NCBI RefSeq assembly: GCF_001598255.1
Contig: NZ_BCYP01000016.1
Location: 62,001 to 126,000 of the forward strand
Origin: Mitsuaria chitosanitabida ATCC BAA-476 = NBRC 102408
GTDB taxonomy: Bacteria; Pseudomonadota; Gammaproteobacteria; Burkholderiales; Burkholderiaceae_C
DNA: 64,000 nt
Direction of reading: 5' to 3'
Each line of letters begins with the position of its first letter. Within the stretch, counting starts at the first letter, position 1. This document shows positions 1 through 8,673 of this stretch, piece by piece. The notes under the pieces are model-generated. The model did no database searches and was not told the origin of the DNA. It saw only the letters and a program-made list of their open reading frames with translations. A program made the translations under genes and the position numbers.

Positions 1-584
1 TCCGGCGCGGCGACAGGCGACCATGCGCGACCATCGAAATGAAGCAGTGTTCCCCTCTCGCCGACCGCATACACATCGGTCGGCCCGGTTCCACCGAAGG
101 CCCGGATTTCCCCAGCCGCCGCGAAGGCGATGCGCCACGACCGGCCATCCCAGTGATAGATCAGACCGCCCGACGCGGCGACATGGACGTCGTCATCCGC
201 GGTTCCCCACAACGTGCCCAGTGTCGGCCGACCGCCCGCCTCCCGCGGCGGCGGCAAGGTGGTGCTGGTGAAAGGCATGCCGGGCAACAGGGACTCGATG
301 TCCAGTCCGGGCTGGTTCGGCGCCGGCCAGTTCACCGCCGCGCTGGTGTGGACGTGCCCGTTCTCGCTGGCCACCCACAGCGCTCCGCTGGGCGAGGCCC
401 ACAGCCGACGCAAGGCGTCATTGCTGTTGAGGATGGGGACGAGGTCCGGCGCACGAGACGCGTCGGTCCGGTACACCTGCCCGGTGCCGTTGCCGGCATC
501 GCCTTCCTCGTAATCGACGAAGAGGAGAAAGAGAGCGCCGCGCACCGGCGCGACGCTGACGATTTCGGAGATCTGCTCTGCCAT
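1..584 (-). CDS. Beta-propeller-like T6SS-associated protein (3' end outside window)
   Basis: This is a partial gene: it starts at an ATG (584-582) and reads leftward without a stop to the window edge, giving at least 194 residues. It contains repeated blade-like segments such as GALWVASENGHVH, DDDVHVAASGGLIYHWDGRSW and TDVYAVGERGTLLHFDGRAW, which alternate a short beta run with an aromatic W/F turn. Similar segments occur in the two propeller-like proteins at 12739-13719 and 9833-10828. It is the last visible gene of the first vgrG module and follows the putative toxin at 626-1237 by about 40 bases. By analogy with the second module, where a propeller follows the toxin, it may be an immunity protein; that is inference. 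The function is not known. Confidence 0.7.
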   Translation of the reverse strand, partial: MAEQISEIVSVAPVRGALFLLFVDYEEGDAGNGTGQVYRTDASRAPDLVPILNSNDALRRLWASPSGALWVASENGHVHTSAAVNWPAPNQPGLDIESLLPGMPFTSTTLPPPREAGGRPTLGTLWGTADDDVHVAASGGLIYHWDGRSWRIAFAAAGEIRAFGGTGPTDVYAVGERGTLLHFDGRAWSPVAAP

Positions 585-625
585 GTCTGATGTGTTCCTG
601 ATCGTTTGTCGGTGACGCGACGGGC

Positions 626-1237
626 TCAGAAGCCGCCGGCACTGCCGGAACCGCCGCGCATCGGCTTCTTGGGCGGCAAGCCCTGGGCCTGGCCGTTGCG
701 CAACGGGGTGCTCTGGGCGACCTTGCCCTGGTAGGACGCATCGACCTTCTGTCGGATGCATTTTGCTGCGGCAGCGGACAAGGCGCTCTTGTCCAGTTCC
801 TTCGCATCGTCGGTGACCTTCCGGTCCTCCAGCACCTTCTTGGCCTCGGGCTCGTACTGATCCATCCATTCCTTGAGCGTCGCGTTCTTCTTCGAGGCCT
901 CGTTGGCCTGACTGAATTCACGCATCGCCTTGGTCAGCCTCTGGTGCTCCGTATCAAGGCTTTGCCCATCCTCGACGATCCAGGTCATCGCCTTGTCGGT
1001 GTCGTAGTTGGTGCAGCCATCGATGCGAGGACCATCCCGTCCCTTGACATGCATGTTGGAGCATGGCGGAACATGCTCAGCCTGCCATTCACGGGTGCTC
1101 CCCATGTCCTCGTGGGGGCCCATCCGAATCGGCGGGTCAAAGCACGCGAAGATCGTCGCGCAATCGGCATCGCTGATCGCGCCCCCTCCTCCCGCGAGCA
1201 CCACCTTCAACTGAACCATCGCCGCGCTGGTACCCAT
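626..1237 (-). CDS. Putative HNH-type nuclease effector (T6SS cargo)
   Basis: The product has 203 residues and its ATG lies 4 bases after the stop of the PAAR-like gene, so it is probably co-translated and delivered with that tip. The N-terminal half holds QAEHVPP (about residues 52-58), then YDTDKAMTW and a further EHQRLT about 45 residues on. This order (His-containing segment, Tyr-Asp-x-Asp segment, second His segment) parallels the GHHLIP, YDHDAAPT and HGRAH segments of the toxin at 13747-15342. The C-terminal half is charged and helical, ending in a glycine-rich tail. There is no signal peptide. I infer a divergent HNH/GHH-type nuclease toxin; no family was recognised with certainty. Confidence 0.6.
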   Translation of the reverse strand: MGTSAAMVQLKVVLAGGGGAISDADCATIFACFDPPIRMGPHEDMGSTREWQAEHVPPCSNMHVKGRDGPRIDGCTNYDTDKAMTWIVEDGQSLDTEHQRLTKAMREFSQANEASKKNATLKEWMDQYEPEAKKVLEDRKVTDDAKELDKSALSAAAAKCIRQKVDASYQGKVAQSTPLRNGQAQGLPPKKPMRGGSGSAGGF

Positions 1238-1241
1238 GGCC

Positions 1242-1613
1242 TCACATCTGGTTGCCCATGCCGGAGCTGCCGGTGTAGACCACCGATTCGCCCTCGAACT
1301 GGACGTTGGGACTGCCGTCGATGATGAAGGCGGTCGAGCCCGTCTTGTGACTGACGACCTCCTTCTGCGAGCCCGGCTCGTTGCCCACGCAATCGTGGAC
1401 CACCGCCTGGACGTGGAAGCTCGGCTTGCCGCCGATCTTGACCCCGCGGGTGTCGCCGTCCAGCTCCCCCGAGCCAGCCGGCGTCATGATCGGATACGGG
1501 ATGGGCACGGGGCTCGGCGCCGCCGGCGTCAGGCAGACGCTGGGATTCATGTAGACGATCTTGTGCCCGGTCGCTTCCCCGGCCGTGTCCCGGTTGTTGG
1601 CGATGACGCTCAC
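1242..1613 (-). CDS. DUF4150 PAAR-like tip protein
   Basis: This 123-residue protein belongs to the DUF4150 (PAAR-like) family. PAAR-like proteins cap the VgrG spike of the T6SS and carry or recruit toxins. Family marks are an N-terminal VYMNPSVCLTP stretch, PVPIPYP, a central DTRGVKIGGKP with a nearby cysteine, and SHKTGSTAFIIDG near the end. The start is a GTG (1613-1611) overlapping the stop of the upstream ketosynthase-like gene (GTGA), which implies translational coupling. No toxin domain is fused. The following gene, 4 bases on, supplies the probable toxin, whereas the second module has tip and toxin fused in one polypeptide. Confidence 0.85.
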   Translation of the reverse strand: MSVIANNRDTAGEATGHKIVYMNPSVCLTPAAPSPVPIPYPIMTPAGSGELDGDTRGVKIGGKPSFHVQAVVHDCVGNEPGSQKEVVSHKTGSTAFIIDGSPNVQFEGESVVYTGSSGMGNQM

Positions 1614-2722
1614 GCCGGCTCCTTCCGTTCGTGTCGATGCGCCGCGCGCGCCGCGGCGTCCGGCTCCCGGGCCGCCAGCAGCAGCGCGCCGCGCGCGCCG
1701 TCGTCCGAGCCCGCCGCCAGCACCGCCAGCCCGTCGCGCGCCACGCCGTGCGCCCAGTCCTGCAGCACCAGCGCCGCCATCAGCGGCAGCGCCGCCGCGC
1801 CCACGTCCCCCAGCGCCTTGAGCGGCATGCGCAGGTCCGTCGCCGGATCCAGCACGTCGCCGAAGCGGGCGATGATGTTCTGCACCTCGCGCGTGGCGTG
1901 CTTCTCGTGCGACGCGTCCAGCGTCCACACCGCGCAGCGCCGCCCCGCCGCCCGCAGCGGCTCCACCGCGGAGGCCAGCGCCTGCGCGAAGCCGTCCGAG
2001 CGGCATGGCGCCTCGCTGCCGACCGGATGCGGCTCGCGGCCCAGGCCCAGCCCGGCCACCCAGCCGTCCTCGGGCCCCGTCGGCGTGACCATCGCGAAGG
2101 CCGCCGCCTCGCCCGGTCGCACCCCGTCGACGTTCTCGTGCGTGAGCAGGCGGTCCCGTTGCTGCAAGGCCTCCAGCGCCGGCCAGTGCAACAGGGTGTC
2201 GACACCGCCCCAGATCACGTCCCGCCGGGACTCGGCCAGCTGCAGGGCCCGCGCCATCGCGATGGCCCCGGCGGCGCGGCCGAAGGGGAAGGCCTCGATG
2301 TCCGCGCCGGCCCAGTCCGGCGGCAAGGCCGCCGACAGCCGCTGAACGAAGTCGCGACCGCCGACATTGAGCTCGTAGCTGCCCGGCTCCAGCGCGAAAC
2401 GCGCCGGCAGTCCCAGCAGCAGGATGGGCGGCCGCGCGGCCGGTGGCGGCCCGCTCGCGACGCGGCGCCGATGCACGCCCGCCAGCGCATGCGCGGCCAG
2501 CGCCAGCAGCCGCTCGCGCGACGGCAGGTCAGGCGGCAGCGCCGGACAGGCGCAGGCCACCACGCGGTGCCCCTCGGCGTCGACGAAGTCCGACAGCCCC
2601 ACGCCGCTGATGCCGGCCCGCATCAGCAAGGCGGTCTCCGCCAGGCTCTCGCCCAGGCAGGTGACCGCCTCCGCGTGTGCCAGGCCGGCACGCCAGCCGG
2701 CGGCTCGCCGTGATGCGCTCAT
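1610..2722 (-). CDS. Ketosynthase-like (thiolase-fold) T6SS accessory protein
   Basis: The 370-residue product resembles the beta-ketoacyl synthase N-terminal fold, with features such as VIWGGVDTLLHWPAL and DGVRPGEAAAFAM. The usual Cys-centred nucleophile motif (TACSSS-like) is not seen at the expected place, where FGRAAGAIAMA stands instead, so catalysis is doubtful. Homologues occur beside DUF2169 and DUF4150 genes in T6SS islands; a chaperone or adaptor role is inferred. The ATG (2722) overlaps the DUF2169 stop (ATGA), and its own stop overlaps the PAAR-like GTG. A paralogue with the same ATGA coupling lies at 15348-16457. The reading frame is open further upstream, but the ATG at 2722 fits the family and the overlap. 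Confidence 0.75.
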   Translation of the reverse strand: MSASRRAAGWRAGLAHAEAVTCLGESLAETALLMRAGISGVGLSDFVDAEGHRVVACACPALPPDLPSRERLLALAAHALAGVHRRRVASGPPPAARPPILLLGLPARFALEPGSYELNVGGRDFVQRLSAALPPDWAGADIEAFPFGRAAGAIAMARALQLAESRRDVIWGGVDTLLHWPALEALQQRDRLLTHENVDGVRPGEAAAFAMVTPTGPEDGWVAGLGLGREPHPVGSEAPCRSDGFAQALASAVEPLRAAGRRCAVWTLDASHEKHATREVQNIIARFGDVLDPATDLRMPLKALGDVGAAALPLMAALVLQDWAHGVARDGLAVLAAGSDDGARGALLLAAREPDAAARAAHRHERKEPA

Positions 2723-3741
2723 TCGATGAACTCCTTGGCCGACACGGTGATCGAGGTGAAGCGGCGCCGCATCTTCGACGGGCAGCGGAACACCGTCCGC
2801 CACACCATCTCCAGCATCAGCGCGTCGCTGTCGACCAGCACCGTGTCGAGATGCGGGCGGCGCGTGTCGGCCTGTCCGTCGATGAGCGCGTCCACGCGCA
2901 GCAGGCGCTTGGGCAGGACGAAGTCGAGCACGGCGTCCGCATGCACGCCGGCGATGCGCACCGGCTCGCCGCCGCGCAGCGGCTCCTCGAAGACCAGGCC
3001 GGGCGCGGCGCAGTGCTCGTGCTCGGGCCGGTAGTCGGCCGGGCGAGCGGGATAGCCGTCGGCCATCCAGGCCGCGTCGTGCGTGCCGGCCGCCGCGCGG
3101 CGCGGGGCGAAGTGCCGTCCGATCGGCGCGCAGCCCGCCGGCACATGACGGCCGCCCGTGGCCGTGACCGGCTCGCCGGGCGCCTCGATCTGCGGCGCGG
3201 GTCGGCCCACCAGCGTCTCGGGATGACGGCTGACGCCGCTGCCCACCGGGTTGCGCGCGTCCTCCAGCGGCCGGGCCGGATCGCTGAAATCCGCACCGCC
3301 GTAGGCCCGCGACCAGGCCAGCGGCGTCCGCTCCAGCGGACCGCTGTCGCCCGGGCCGATGCTCCCGAAATGACGCGTCCATACGCGGGGCCCGTGCACC
3401 CGCAAGAGCTTGATCCGGTCGCGCACCCGGATGCCCACGTCCATCTGCGTCGCGGTCGACCCCGACGGCGGCACCGCATGGCCGCTGAGCACGAAGTCCG
3501 TGCCGGGCTTGGGCAGGCCGTAGTCGGCCGGCAGGCGCAGGTCGGCCACGGCGGGATCGCCCCAGGGCTCGTCACCGAGGCGGATCTCCCGCGGCGCCTC
3601 CGCCGGACGCAGCCCCTGGCCGGGCAGGATGTCGTAGCTGGCCTTGATCAGCACCAGCCGCGCCTCGGCCCCGTCGCGGTCGAGGATGGGCAGCACCTGG
3701 GCGTGGTGACCGCTGTGGTTGTAGAAGGCGGGCTCGTCCAT
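2719..3741 (-). CDS. DUF2169 domain protein (T6SS effector adaptor)
   Basis: This 340-residue protein is of the DUF2169 type. Visible marks are an N-terminal AFYNHSGHHAQVLPIL, a VLIKASYDI beta strand, LRLPADYGLPKPGTDFVL, RAYGGADF in the middle and NPVGSG. DUF2169 proteins are found next to PAAR/DUF4150 effectors, and in Agrobacterium one is needed for loading such a cargo onto VgrG. A cytoplasmic adaptor or chaperone role is therefore likely. It starts 13 bases after the HEAT-repeat gene and ends inside the ATG of the ketosynthase-like gene. The paralogue of the second module (16454-17578) shares the layout but is clearly diverged. Confidence 0.85.
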   Translation of the reverse strand: MDEPAFYNHSGHHAQVLPILDRDGAEARLVLIKASYDILPGQGLRPAEAPREIRLGDEPWGDPAVADLRLPADYGLPKPGTDFVLSGHAVPPSGSTATQMDVGIRVRDRIKLLRVHGPRVWTRHFGSIGPGDSGPLERTPLAWSRAYGGADFSDPARPLEDARNPVGSGVSRHPETLVGRPAPQIEAPGEPVTATGGRHVPAGCAPIGRHFAPRRAAAGTHDAAWMADGYPARPADYRPEHEHCAAPGLVFEEPLRGGEPVRIAGVHADAVLDFVLPKRLLRVDALIDGQADTRRPHLDTVLVDSDALMLEMVWRTVFRCPSKMRRRFTSITVSAKEFIE

Positions 3742-3754
3742 GGCGATCGCCCGT

Positions 3755-5128
3755 TCACTGCGGCGCCAAGGCCGGCGCCGATGTCGCGGCGCGTGCCGTG
3801 CCCGGGGCCACCCCCTCGGCGATCCGGTCGAGCGCGTCTTCCTGCACCGCCACGAAGTCGAACGGGCTGAAGCGGGCGATCGGCACGCGACTCGCCGCGA
3901 TCAGTTCCAGGTAGAGGTCCTGGCGTCCGGCCCGCCACCATCCGGGACCGCTCAGCTGCGCCAGCAGCACGGCGGCATTCAGCGGACGACCGCCACGCAG
4001 GCGGCGCTCGGCCGGCGCCTCGGCGGCCACGCGGCGCCATTCGTCCGCCGGCGAGGTCGCACCGGCGGGCGTCGGTCCGGCGATGGTCGTCAGCGCCTGG
4101 GCGGCGAGACGACGTTCCTCGTCGCTGCGCAGGGGATCGTCATGCAGCGCGATCAGATCGGGCATCAGGGCCGGCAGACCCAGCGCCCCGGCCGCGCGCA
4201 CCGCCGGCCATCGATGGGCCTGGCGCAGCAGGCCGCGCAGCAGGGTCGCGTCGCCGGGGTGGCCATGCAGCGCCAAGGCCTGCAGCGCGCCCGCCCAGCC
4301 CGGGTCGCGGGCGGCCATGCGGGCCGCCTGGCCGTGCAGGGCCGGCGAGCGCAGCGCGGCGCCCAGTCGCAGCGCCCTCTGCGCGGTCGGCTCGTCCGTC
4401 GAGGCCGCGGCCGTCAGCAACAAGGGTTCGACCCGCGCCGGATCGAAGCGGTGCACCGGCGCGAGCAACGCCGCGCGCACCACGTCCGGGTGGGGGTCGC
4501 GCATCGCCTGCGCCCACGCCGCCTCGTCCAGTTGCCAGCGGAAGCCGAGCACGCGGACCGCGGCGGCGCGCAGGGCCGGCGATGCGTCGCGCAACAGCGG
4601 CGACAGCCAGTTCGGGAGGTCCTCGCGCGGCGACAGCGACAGCGCCTCCATCGCCTGGGCGCCCTCCTCCGGATGCCGTGCGACGGCCGTCATGACGATG
4701 CGTTGCAGCGCGGGCAGCCAGTCCGGGCCGCCGATGCAGCCCAGCGTGAAAGTCGCCGCGAAGACGCGGCCGGGATCGGGCAGGTCCGGATCGATCGCCA
4801 GCGCGGCGATCCGCTCCAGCGCCTGCGGCCCCAGGCCGGCGATCGCGTTCACCTGCGCCAGCAGCCGCCGCTCGGAAGCGCGCGGGGTGCGCCAGTCCTC
4901 CTCGGGCTGGGGCGCGCGATAGGCCCGCAGCACGCCGACCACATCCAGGCATTCCTCGGCCGCCTGACGCCGGAACAGCGCGGTGCCTCCGGCCGCGAAG
5001 GGGCTCGGCGCGTCGGACGACCAGGCGGCGCGCCAGCCCGACAGCGCCGGCACGCGCAGCGCGGGCGCGGGCAGGCCGAGCGCCGCCACGTCGAGCACGG
5101 CCGGCCGGTCAATCGTCACCGCCACCAT
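3755..5128 (-). CDS. TIGR02270-type HEAT-repeat protein, T6SS-associated
   Basis: The product has 457 residues and is rich in alanine and leucine, with repeated helical pairs typical of HEAT-like repeats (for example SPALRAAAVRVLGFRW, HPDVVRAALLAPVHRF, WPAVRAAGALGLPALM). It matches what is known as the TIGR02270 family found in T6SS gene sets. The exact function is unknown; a scaffold in effector loading is inferred from position. The start was taken at the ATG at 5128 (MVAVTIDRPAV), because the upstream part of the frame overlaps the DUF6484 gene and looks like shadow sequence. It lies 8 bases after that gene. A second, diverged member is at 11362-12711. Confidence 0.75.
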   Translation of the reverse strand: MVAVTIDRPAVLDVAALGLPAPALRVPALSGWRAAWSSDAPSPFAAGGTALFRRQAAEECLDVVGVLRAYRAPQPEEDWRTPRASERRLLAQVNAIAGLGPQALERIAALAIDPDLPDPGRVFAATFTLGCIGGPDWLPALQRIVMTAVARHPEEGAQAMEALSLSPREDLPNWLSPLLRDASPALRAAAVRVLGFRWQLDEAAWAQAMRDPHPDVVRAALLAPVHRFDPARVEPLLLTAAASTDEPTAQRALRLGAALRSPALHGQAARMAARDPGWAGALQALALHGHPGDATLLRGLLRQAHRWPAVRAAGALGLPALMPDLIALHDDPLRSDEERRLAAQALTTIAGPTPAGATSPADEWRRVAAEAPAERRLRGGRPLNAAVLLAQLSGPGWWRAGRQDLYLELIAASRVPIARFSPFDFVAVQEDALDRIAEGVAPGTARAATSAPALAPQ

Positions 5129-5136
5129 GGCGCCGC

Positions 5137-5589
5137 TCAATTCATCTTGATCATCGGCGCCAGCAGGCGCAGCAGCCGCCGGCTGCGCGTGGCGAAGTTG
5201 GCGCAGACGATCTCCACGTCCCCGTCCGCGCCCAGGCGGATCCGGGACTGACCGTTGCGCAGCACGATGTCGCCCTGGGCCTCGAGCACCAGGGTCTCCG
5301 GGCGCTGCGCGAAGGCCAGCGGGTCCGCGACCGGCTGGGGCGTTGGCGCCTGATGGCCGATGCGGCCCAGCACCACGCCACCGCCGGCGCCGTCCTGCCA
5401 CACCAGCACCGCGTCGCCGCCGGAGCAGGCCGTACCAGGGGTGTCGGGCTGCAGCAGCTCGCAGCGCAGCGTCAGACCGCCGGCCAGCGTCACGCGCAGG
5501 CGGCCGTCGTCGTCGATGCCCGCGACCTCGCCGCGGCTCAGGGACTGCGGCTGGCCGATCAGCGGGGCGAGATCGAAAGGATGGGACAT
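5137..5589 (-). CDS. DUF6484 domain protein
   Basis: The 150-residue product has a compact beta-rich N-terminal domain (GEVAGIDDDGRLRVTL, then AVLVWQDG and GVVLGRIG) and a C-terminal segment ending in beta strands (ETLVLEAQGDIVLRNG, IRLGADGDVEIVC). This layout is that of the DUF6484 proteins encoded directly after vgrG. A role near the VgrG spike is inferred from position; no experimental function is known to me. Its ATG lies 10 bases after the vgrG stop. The module 2 counterpart at 17593-18150 is longer at the N-terminus but ends in the same type of strand-rich tail. Confidence 0.75.
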   Translation of the reverse strand: MSHPFDLAPLIGQPQSLSRGEVAGIDDDGRLRVTLAGGLTLRCELLQPDTPGTACSGGDAVLVWQDGAGGGVVLGRIGHQAPTPQPVADPLAFAQRPETLVLEAQGDIVLRNGQSRIRLGADGDVEIVCANFATRSRRLLRLLAPMIKMN

Positions 5590-5599
5590 CGCGCGTCCT

Positions 5600-7876
5600 T
5601 CAGCTGTTCTGGTTGATGTTGGGCGAGCCCTTCAGGTCCAGGTTGCCGCCGGCCTTGATGCCGATCTTGCCGCTGCCCTGGATCGTGATGGTCGACCCCT
5701 TGAGCGTGATCTCGCCGCTGCTCTTGAGGATGAGCTGCGCGGATCCGCACTTGAGCACCAGCTCGGAGGCGGCCTCGACGGCGGCCTTGGCCTTGCTGTT
5801 GACGCTGTAGTCGGCGCCCGACTGGAAGCTCATGGTCGAGCCGGACTGCGCCGAATAGCTCGCGCCCGCCTTGTGGCTCATCTTGGCCCCGGCCTCGTGG
5901 TTCATGTTGGTGCCGGCGGAGACCGCCTTGCTCAAGCCGATCTGCTCCGAGCTCAGTCCCCCCACCGCCACCACCTTCGCCGCGCCGACCTCCTGCATCA
6001 GCGCCGCGCCGACGGCCTGGTTCATCGCGGCGCCCACCGTCAGCGCATAGGCCGCGCCGATGGTCTCGGCCTTGAGCAGCGCGACTGTCACCGTCTGCGT
6101 GCTGCCGAAGCTCTGCGTGTCCGACGACCCCACGGTCAGCGTGCGGGTCGCGCCGATGCTCTCGACCTGGTTGGCGCCGACGGTCAGGGTCTCGTTGGCG
6201 CCGATGGTCTTGCTGCGGTCCACGCCGACGCTGATGGTCTGGTTGGAGCCCACGCTGATGGACTGGTTCACGCCCACCGACTGCGTCTGGTTGTTGCCCA
6301 CCGTCTCCGAGTCGTCGACGTCGACGGTGTCGGTGCGGTTGTTGTGGATGGTCGAGGTCTGGTCGTGCTCGATCGTCGTGGCCATGTCGTACTGGCCGTG
6401 GATCGTGATCATTTCCTTGCCGGCGGTGTCGTCCATCGACAGCTCGTTGTAGCCGGCGCCCTTGTGGGTCTTGGACTTGATGCCGCTCACGACCGCGCCG
6501 GCCGGCAGCCCGTAAGGGGGCATCGACTCGGCGTTGTAGACGCGGCCGGTGATCAGCGGCTGGTCCGGGTCGCCCTCGACGAAGTCGACCACGACCTCCT
6601 GGCCGATGCGCGGGATGGAGACTCCGCCCCAGCCCTTGCCGGCCCAGGGCTGGGAGACGCGGATCCAGCAGGAGCTGGTCTCGTCGCGCTTGCCGCGGCG
6701 GTCCCAGTGGAATTGCACCTTCACCCGGCCGTACTTGTCGGTGAAGATCTCCTCGCCGCCGGGGCCGGTCACGATCGCGGTCTGCGGGCCCGGGGCCATC
6801 GGCTTGGGCGTGCGCCGCGCGGGGCGGAACTGTTGATCCGCCGGAATGGCGCTGAAGCTGCAGCGCAGCGTGGACTCGCCGCTGTCGGACTCGGTGGCGG
6901 CCTGGCGCATCTGCATCGAGGTCCCGGTCACCAGGTACTTGGCGTTCTGGTCGTCGCGCGGGTGGCGCTCCAGCGACAGCAGGTGGCCGGTGGCCACGCC
7001 CTGCGCGTTGGTGTCGCCGTCGAAGCGGGCGTAGTTGGCCTGGATCTCGTCGAGCCGGTCCTCGGCGTACTGGCTGCCGTCACCCGTCTGCAGGTAGCCG
7101 CCCGGGTAGTCGAACACCTCGCCGTCCGACAGGTCGTAGTCGCGGGCGCGGTCCTGCTGGGTCTCCAGCGAGGTGGACGGACGCTCGAAGTCGAAGTCGG
7201 TGATGACGATCTTGCCGGGCTTGAGGCTCTCCTGCGCGACCCAGGCGTCGACGAACTCCAGCGCCGGCGGCGCGTTGCCCGCGCCTCCGTAGAAGGGCAG
7301 CGAGGCGCAACCGGGCGCGGCGTCGTGGGCCGAGGCCGAATCGGTGAGCACCAGCGTGTGGCCGCCCTCGTCGTGGGTGAAGTACCAGTAGATGCCCTCG
7401 TGCTCGAGCAGGCGGGAGACGAAGTTGAAGTCGGTCTCGCGGTACTGGACGCAGTAAGTCCAGGTGCGGTACGGGCGCTGGAGGCGGAACTCGTGACGGG
7501 CGACGGGGTGGTCGTCGAAGACCGCCTTGACGATGTCGGGCACCGTCATGTCCTGGAAGATGCGGCAGTCCGCGGTGCGCGTGAGCAGCCAGAGCCAGGG
7601 CCGCACCGTCATCTCGTAGAGGCAGTGGCGCCCCTCGAAGCCGGCCAGCGCGAAGCGGGTGACGTAGCCCGAGAGATGGCGGGGCGCGGCGTCGCGCAGG
7701 GCCACGGTCAGCGTGGCGGCCTTGCCCAGCAGGTCCGCGGCGCGGATGTCCTTGCGTTCGCTGAGCAGGGTGAGCGTGATCTCGCCAAGCTCGCTCAGGC
7801 CCTCGCGCGCCGAGCAGGCGTGCACGCGCAGGTCCTCGGGGGGCAAGGGGGTCTTGAGGCGGAGGGGGACGGCCAT
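5600..7876 (-). CDS. vgrG: T6SS spike protein VgrG (TssI), copy 1
   Basis: VgrG trimers form the tip of the T6SS tail tube and carry effectors. The 758-residue protein has the gp27-like N-terminal part (MAVPLRLKTPLP start, FHW-type core with YETDFNFVSRLLEHEGIYW near residues 145-165), then the gp5 OB-fold region (GPGGEEIFTDKYGRVKVQFHW, about residue 385) and WIRVSQPWAGKGWGG. A long beta-helix follows, with many repeats of the type VGxNQT (about residues 520-610). The C-terminal extension (SGSTMSFQSGADYSVNSK) has no recognisable enzyme domain, so cargo is likely carried by the PAAR-like partner. It heads the first effector module. A weak copy of the element found before tssA and vgrG copy 2 lies 42-50 bases upstream. 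Confidence 0.95.
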   Translation of the reverse strand: MAVPLRLKTPLPPEDLRVHACSAREGLSELGEITLTLLSERKDIRAADLLGKAATLTVALRDAAPRHLSGYVTRFALAGFEGRHCLYEMTVRPWLWLLTRTADCRIFQDMTVPDIVKAVFDDHPVARHEFRLQRPYRTWTYCVQYRETDFNFVSRLLEHEGIYWYFTHDEGGHTLVLTDSASAHDAAPGCASLPFYGGAGNAPPALEFVDAWVAQESLKPGKIVITDFDFERPSTSLETQQDRARDYDLSDGEVFDYPGGYLQTGDGSQYAEDRLDEIQANYARFDGDTNAQGVATGHLLSLERHPRDDQNAKYLVTGTSMQMRQAATESDSGESTLRCSFSAIPADQQFRPARRTPKPMAPGPQTAIVTGPGGEEIFTDKYGRVKVQFHWDRRGKRDETSSCWIRVSQPWAGKGWGGVSIPRIGQEVVVDFVEGDPDQPLITGRVYNAESMPPYGLPAGAVVSGIKSKTHKGAGYNELSMDDTAGKEMITIHGQYDMATTIEHDQTSTIHNNRTDTVDVDDSETVGNNQTQSVGVNQSISVGSNQTISVGVDRSKTIGANETLTVGANQVESIGATRTLTVGSSDTQSFGSTQTVTVALLKAETIGAAYALTVGAAMNQAVGAALMQEVGAAKVVAVGGLSSEQIGLSKAVSAGTNMNHEAGAKMSHKAGASYSAQSGSTMSFQSGADYSVNSKAKAAVEAASELVLKCGSAQLILKSSGEITLKGSTITIQGSGKIGIKAGGNLDLKGSPNINQNS

Positions 7877-8070
7877 GCCCGCACGGTAGGCATGTGCGGG
7901 GATCGCCGGAAGCGACCAAAGTCATTCGCGGCGAGGGCCGCTGTCATCGGGGGAAACGGCGGTGACGGGTTGTCACCGGAGAGAGCGACGCCGGGATGCC
8001 GCGGTTACAGGCCGGGCGCCCCCCGTGGCGACCATCTGCTCCCCAAGCAGATGCGCCAGCGCGCACGGCG

Positions 8071-8583
8071 TCAGATCACGACAGGCAGCGCGACGGTCAG
8101 GGTGAGCAGCGTGCCGTCCTCGTCGTAGTCGGCGGTGACCTCGAAGTCGTCGACCAGCCACTGCTCCCACTCGACCACGCCCTCCTCTTCCTCGCCGTCG
8201 GCGGGCTCGCCGAACTCGCGGTGGGCGTCCTCGCGGGTGGCGACCTCGGCCTCGGCGAACGGGAGCAGGCCCTCGAAGGGGTCGACCTCCTCGGAACCCT
8301 CGGGGTAGTAGAAGAGCGCGCTCAGCACGGATTCCCCGGCGCCCTGGGGCTCGCCGTAATCCGCGGCGTGGGCCTCACGGGGGGAGAAGGACATGACCAC
8401 GCCGAGCTCCTTGAGCATCACGAAGCCGGCGCGCATCTCCTTCTTGCGCTTCTGGGAGAGCTCGGTGGCGCCCTCGACGCCCGGGGCGTACTGGAGGATC
8501 GCGGCGACCAGCGGCGCGTCGAGCTCGGTCAGTCCGATCAGCTTGGGGAGATCGGCGGGAAGAATGGGCGTGGTGGAGATCAT
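8071..8583 (-). CDS. Small protein of a three-member local family (copy C)
   Basis: The product has 170 residues and no signal peptide or membrane helix; it is acidic, with a run of glutamates near residue 125. The C-terminal half shares a layout with its two upstream neighbours: a hydrophobic strand (SVLSALFYYPEG), a T-R-x-D segment (EVATREDAHREFGEP) and a final strand pair ending TLTVALP. It is the last gene of the second module, about 90 bases after copy B. I do not recognise a named family. An immunity or accessory role in the T6SS island is only inferred from position. The ATG at 8583 was chosen over an upstream start because the family N-terminus begins close to it. Confidence 0.65.
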   Translation of the reverse strand: MISTTPILPADLPKLIGLTELDAPLVAAILQYAPGVEGATELSQKRKKEMRAGFVMLKELGVVMSFSPREAHAADYGEPQGAGESVLSALFYYPEGSEEVDPFEGLLPFAEAEVATREDAHREFGEPADGEEEEGVVEWEQWLVDDFEVTADYDEDGTLLTLTVALPVVI

Positions 8584-8673
8584 GGGGTGGGACGATACCG
8601 CGAAGCGAGGGGTTCGCGGCACTCCGCCCCGGGGAATTCCGCAGGACCTCACCCTCCCGCGCGGACACGACGG

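Noticed and set aside
3740-5251. Plus-strand frame opposite the HEAT-repeat gene
   Set aside because: Gln/Arg-rich shadow with no family resemblance; the minus-strand frame has regular helical repeats.
5360-8128. A very long open plus-strand frame opposite vgrG copy 1
   Set aside because: It is opposite a clear VgrG, its translation is low-complexity (VGADGL-type repeats mirror the beta-helix codons), and it has no family features.
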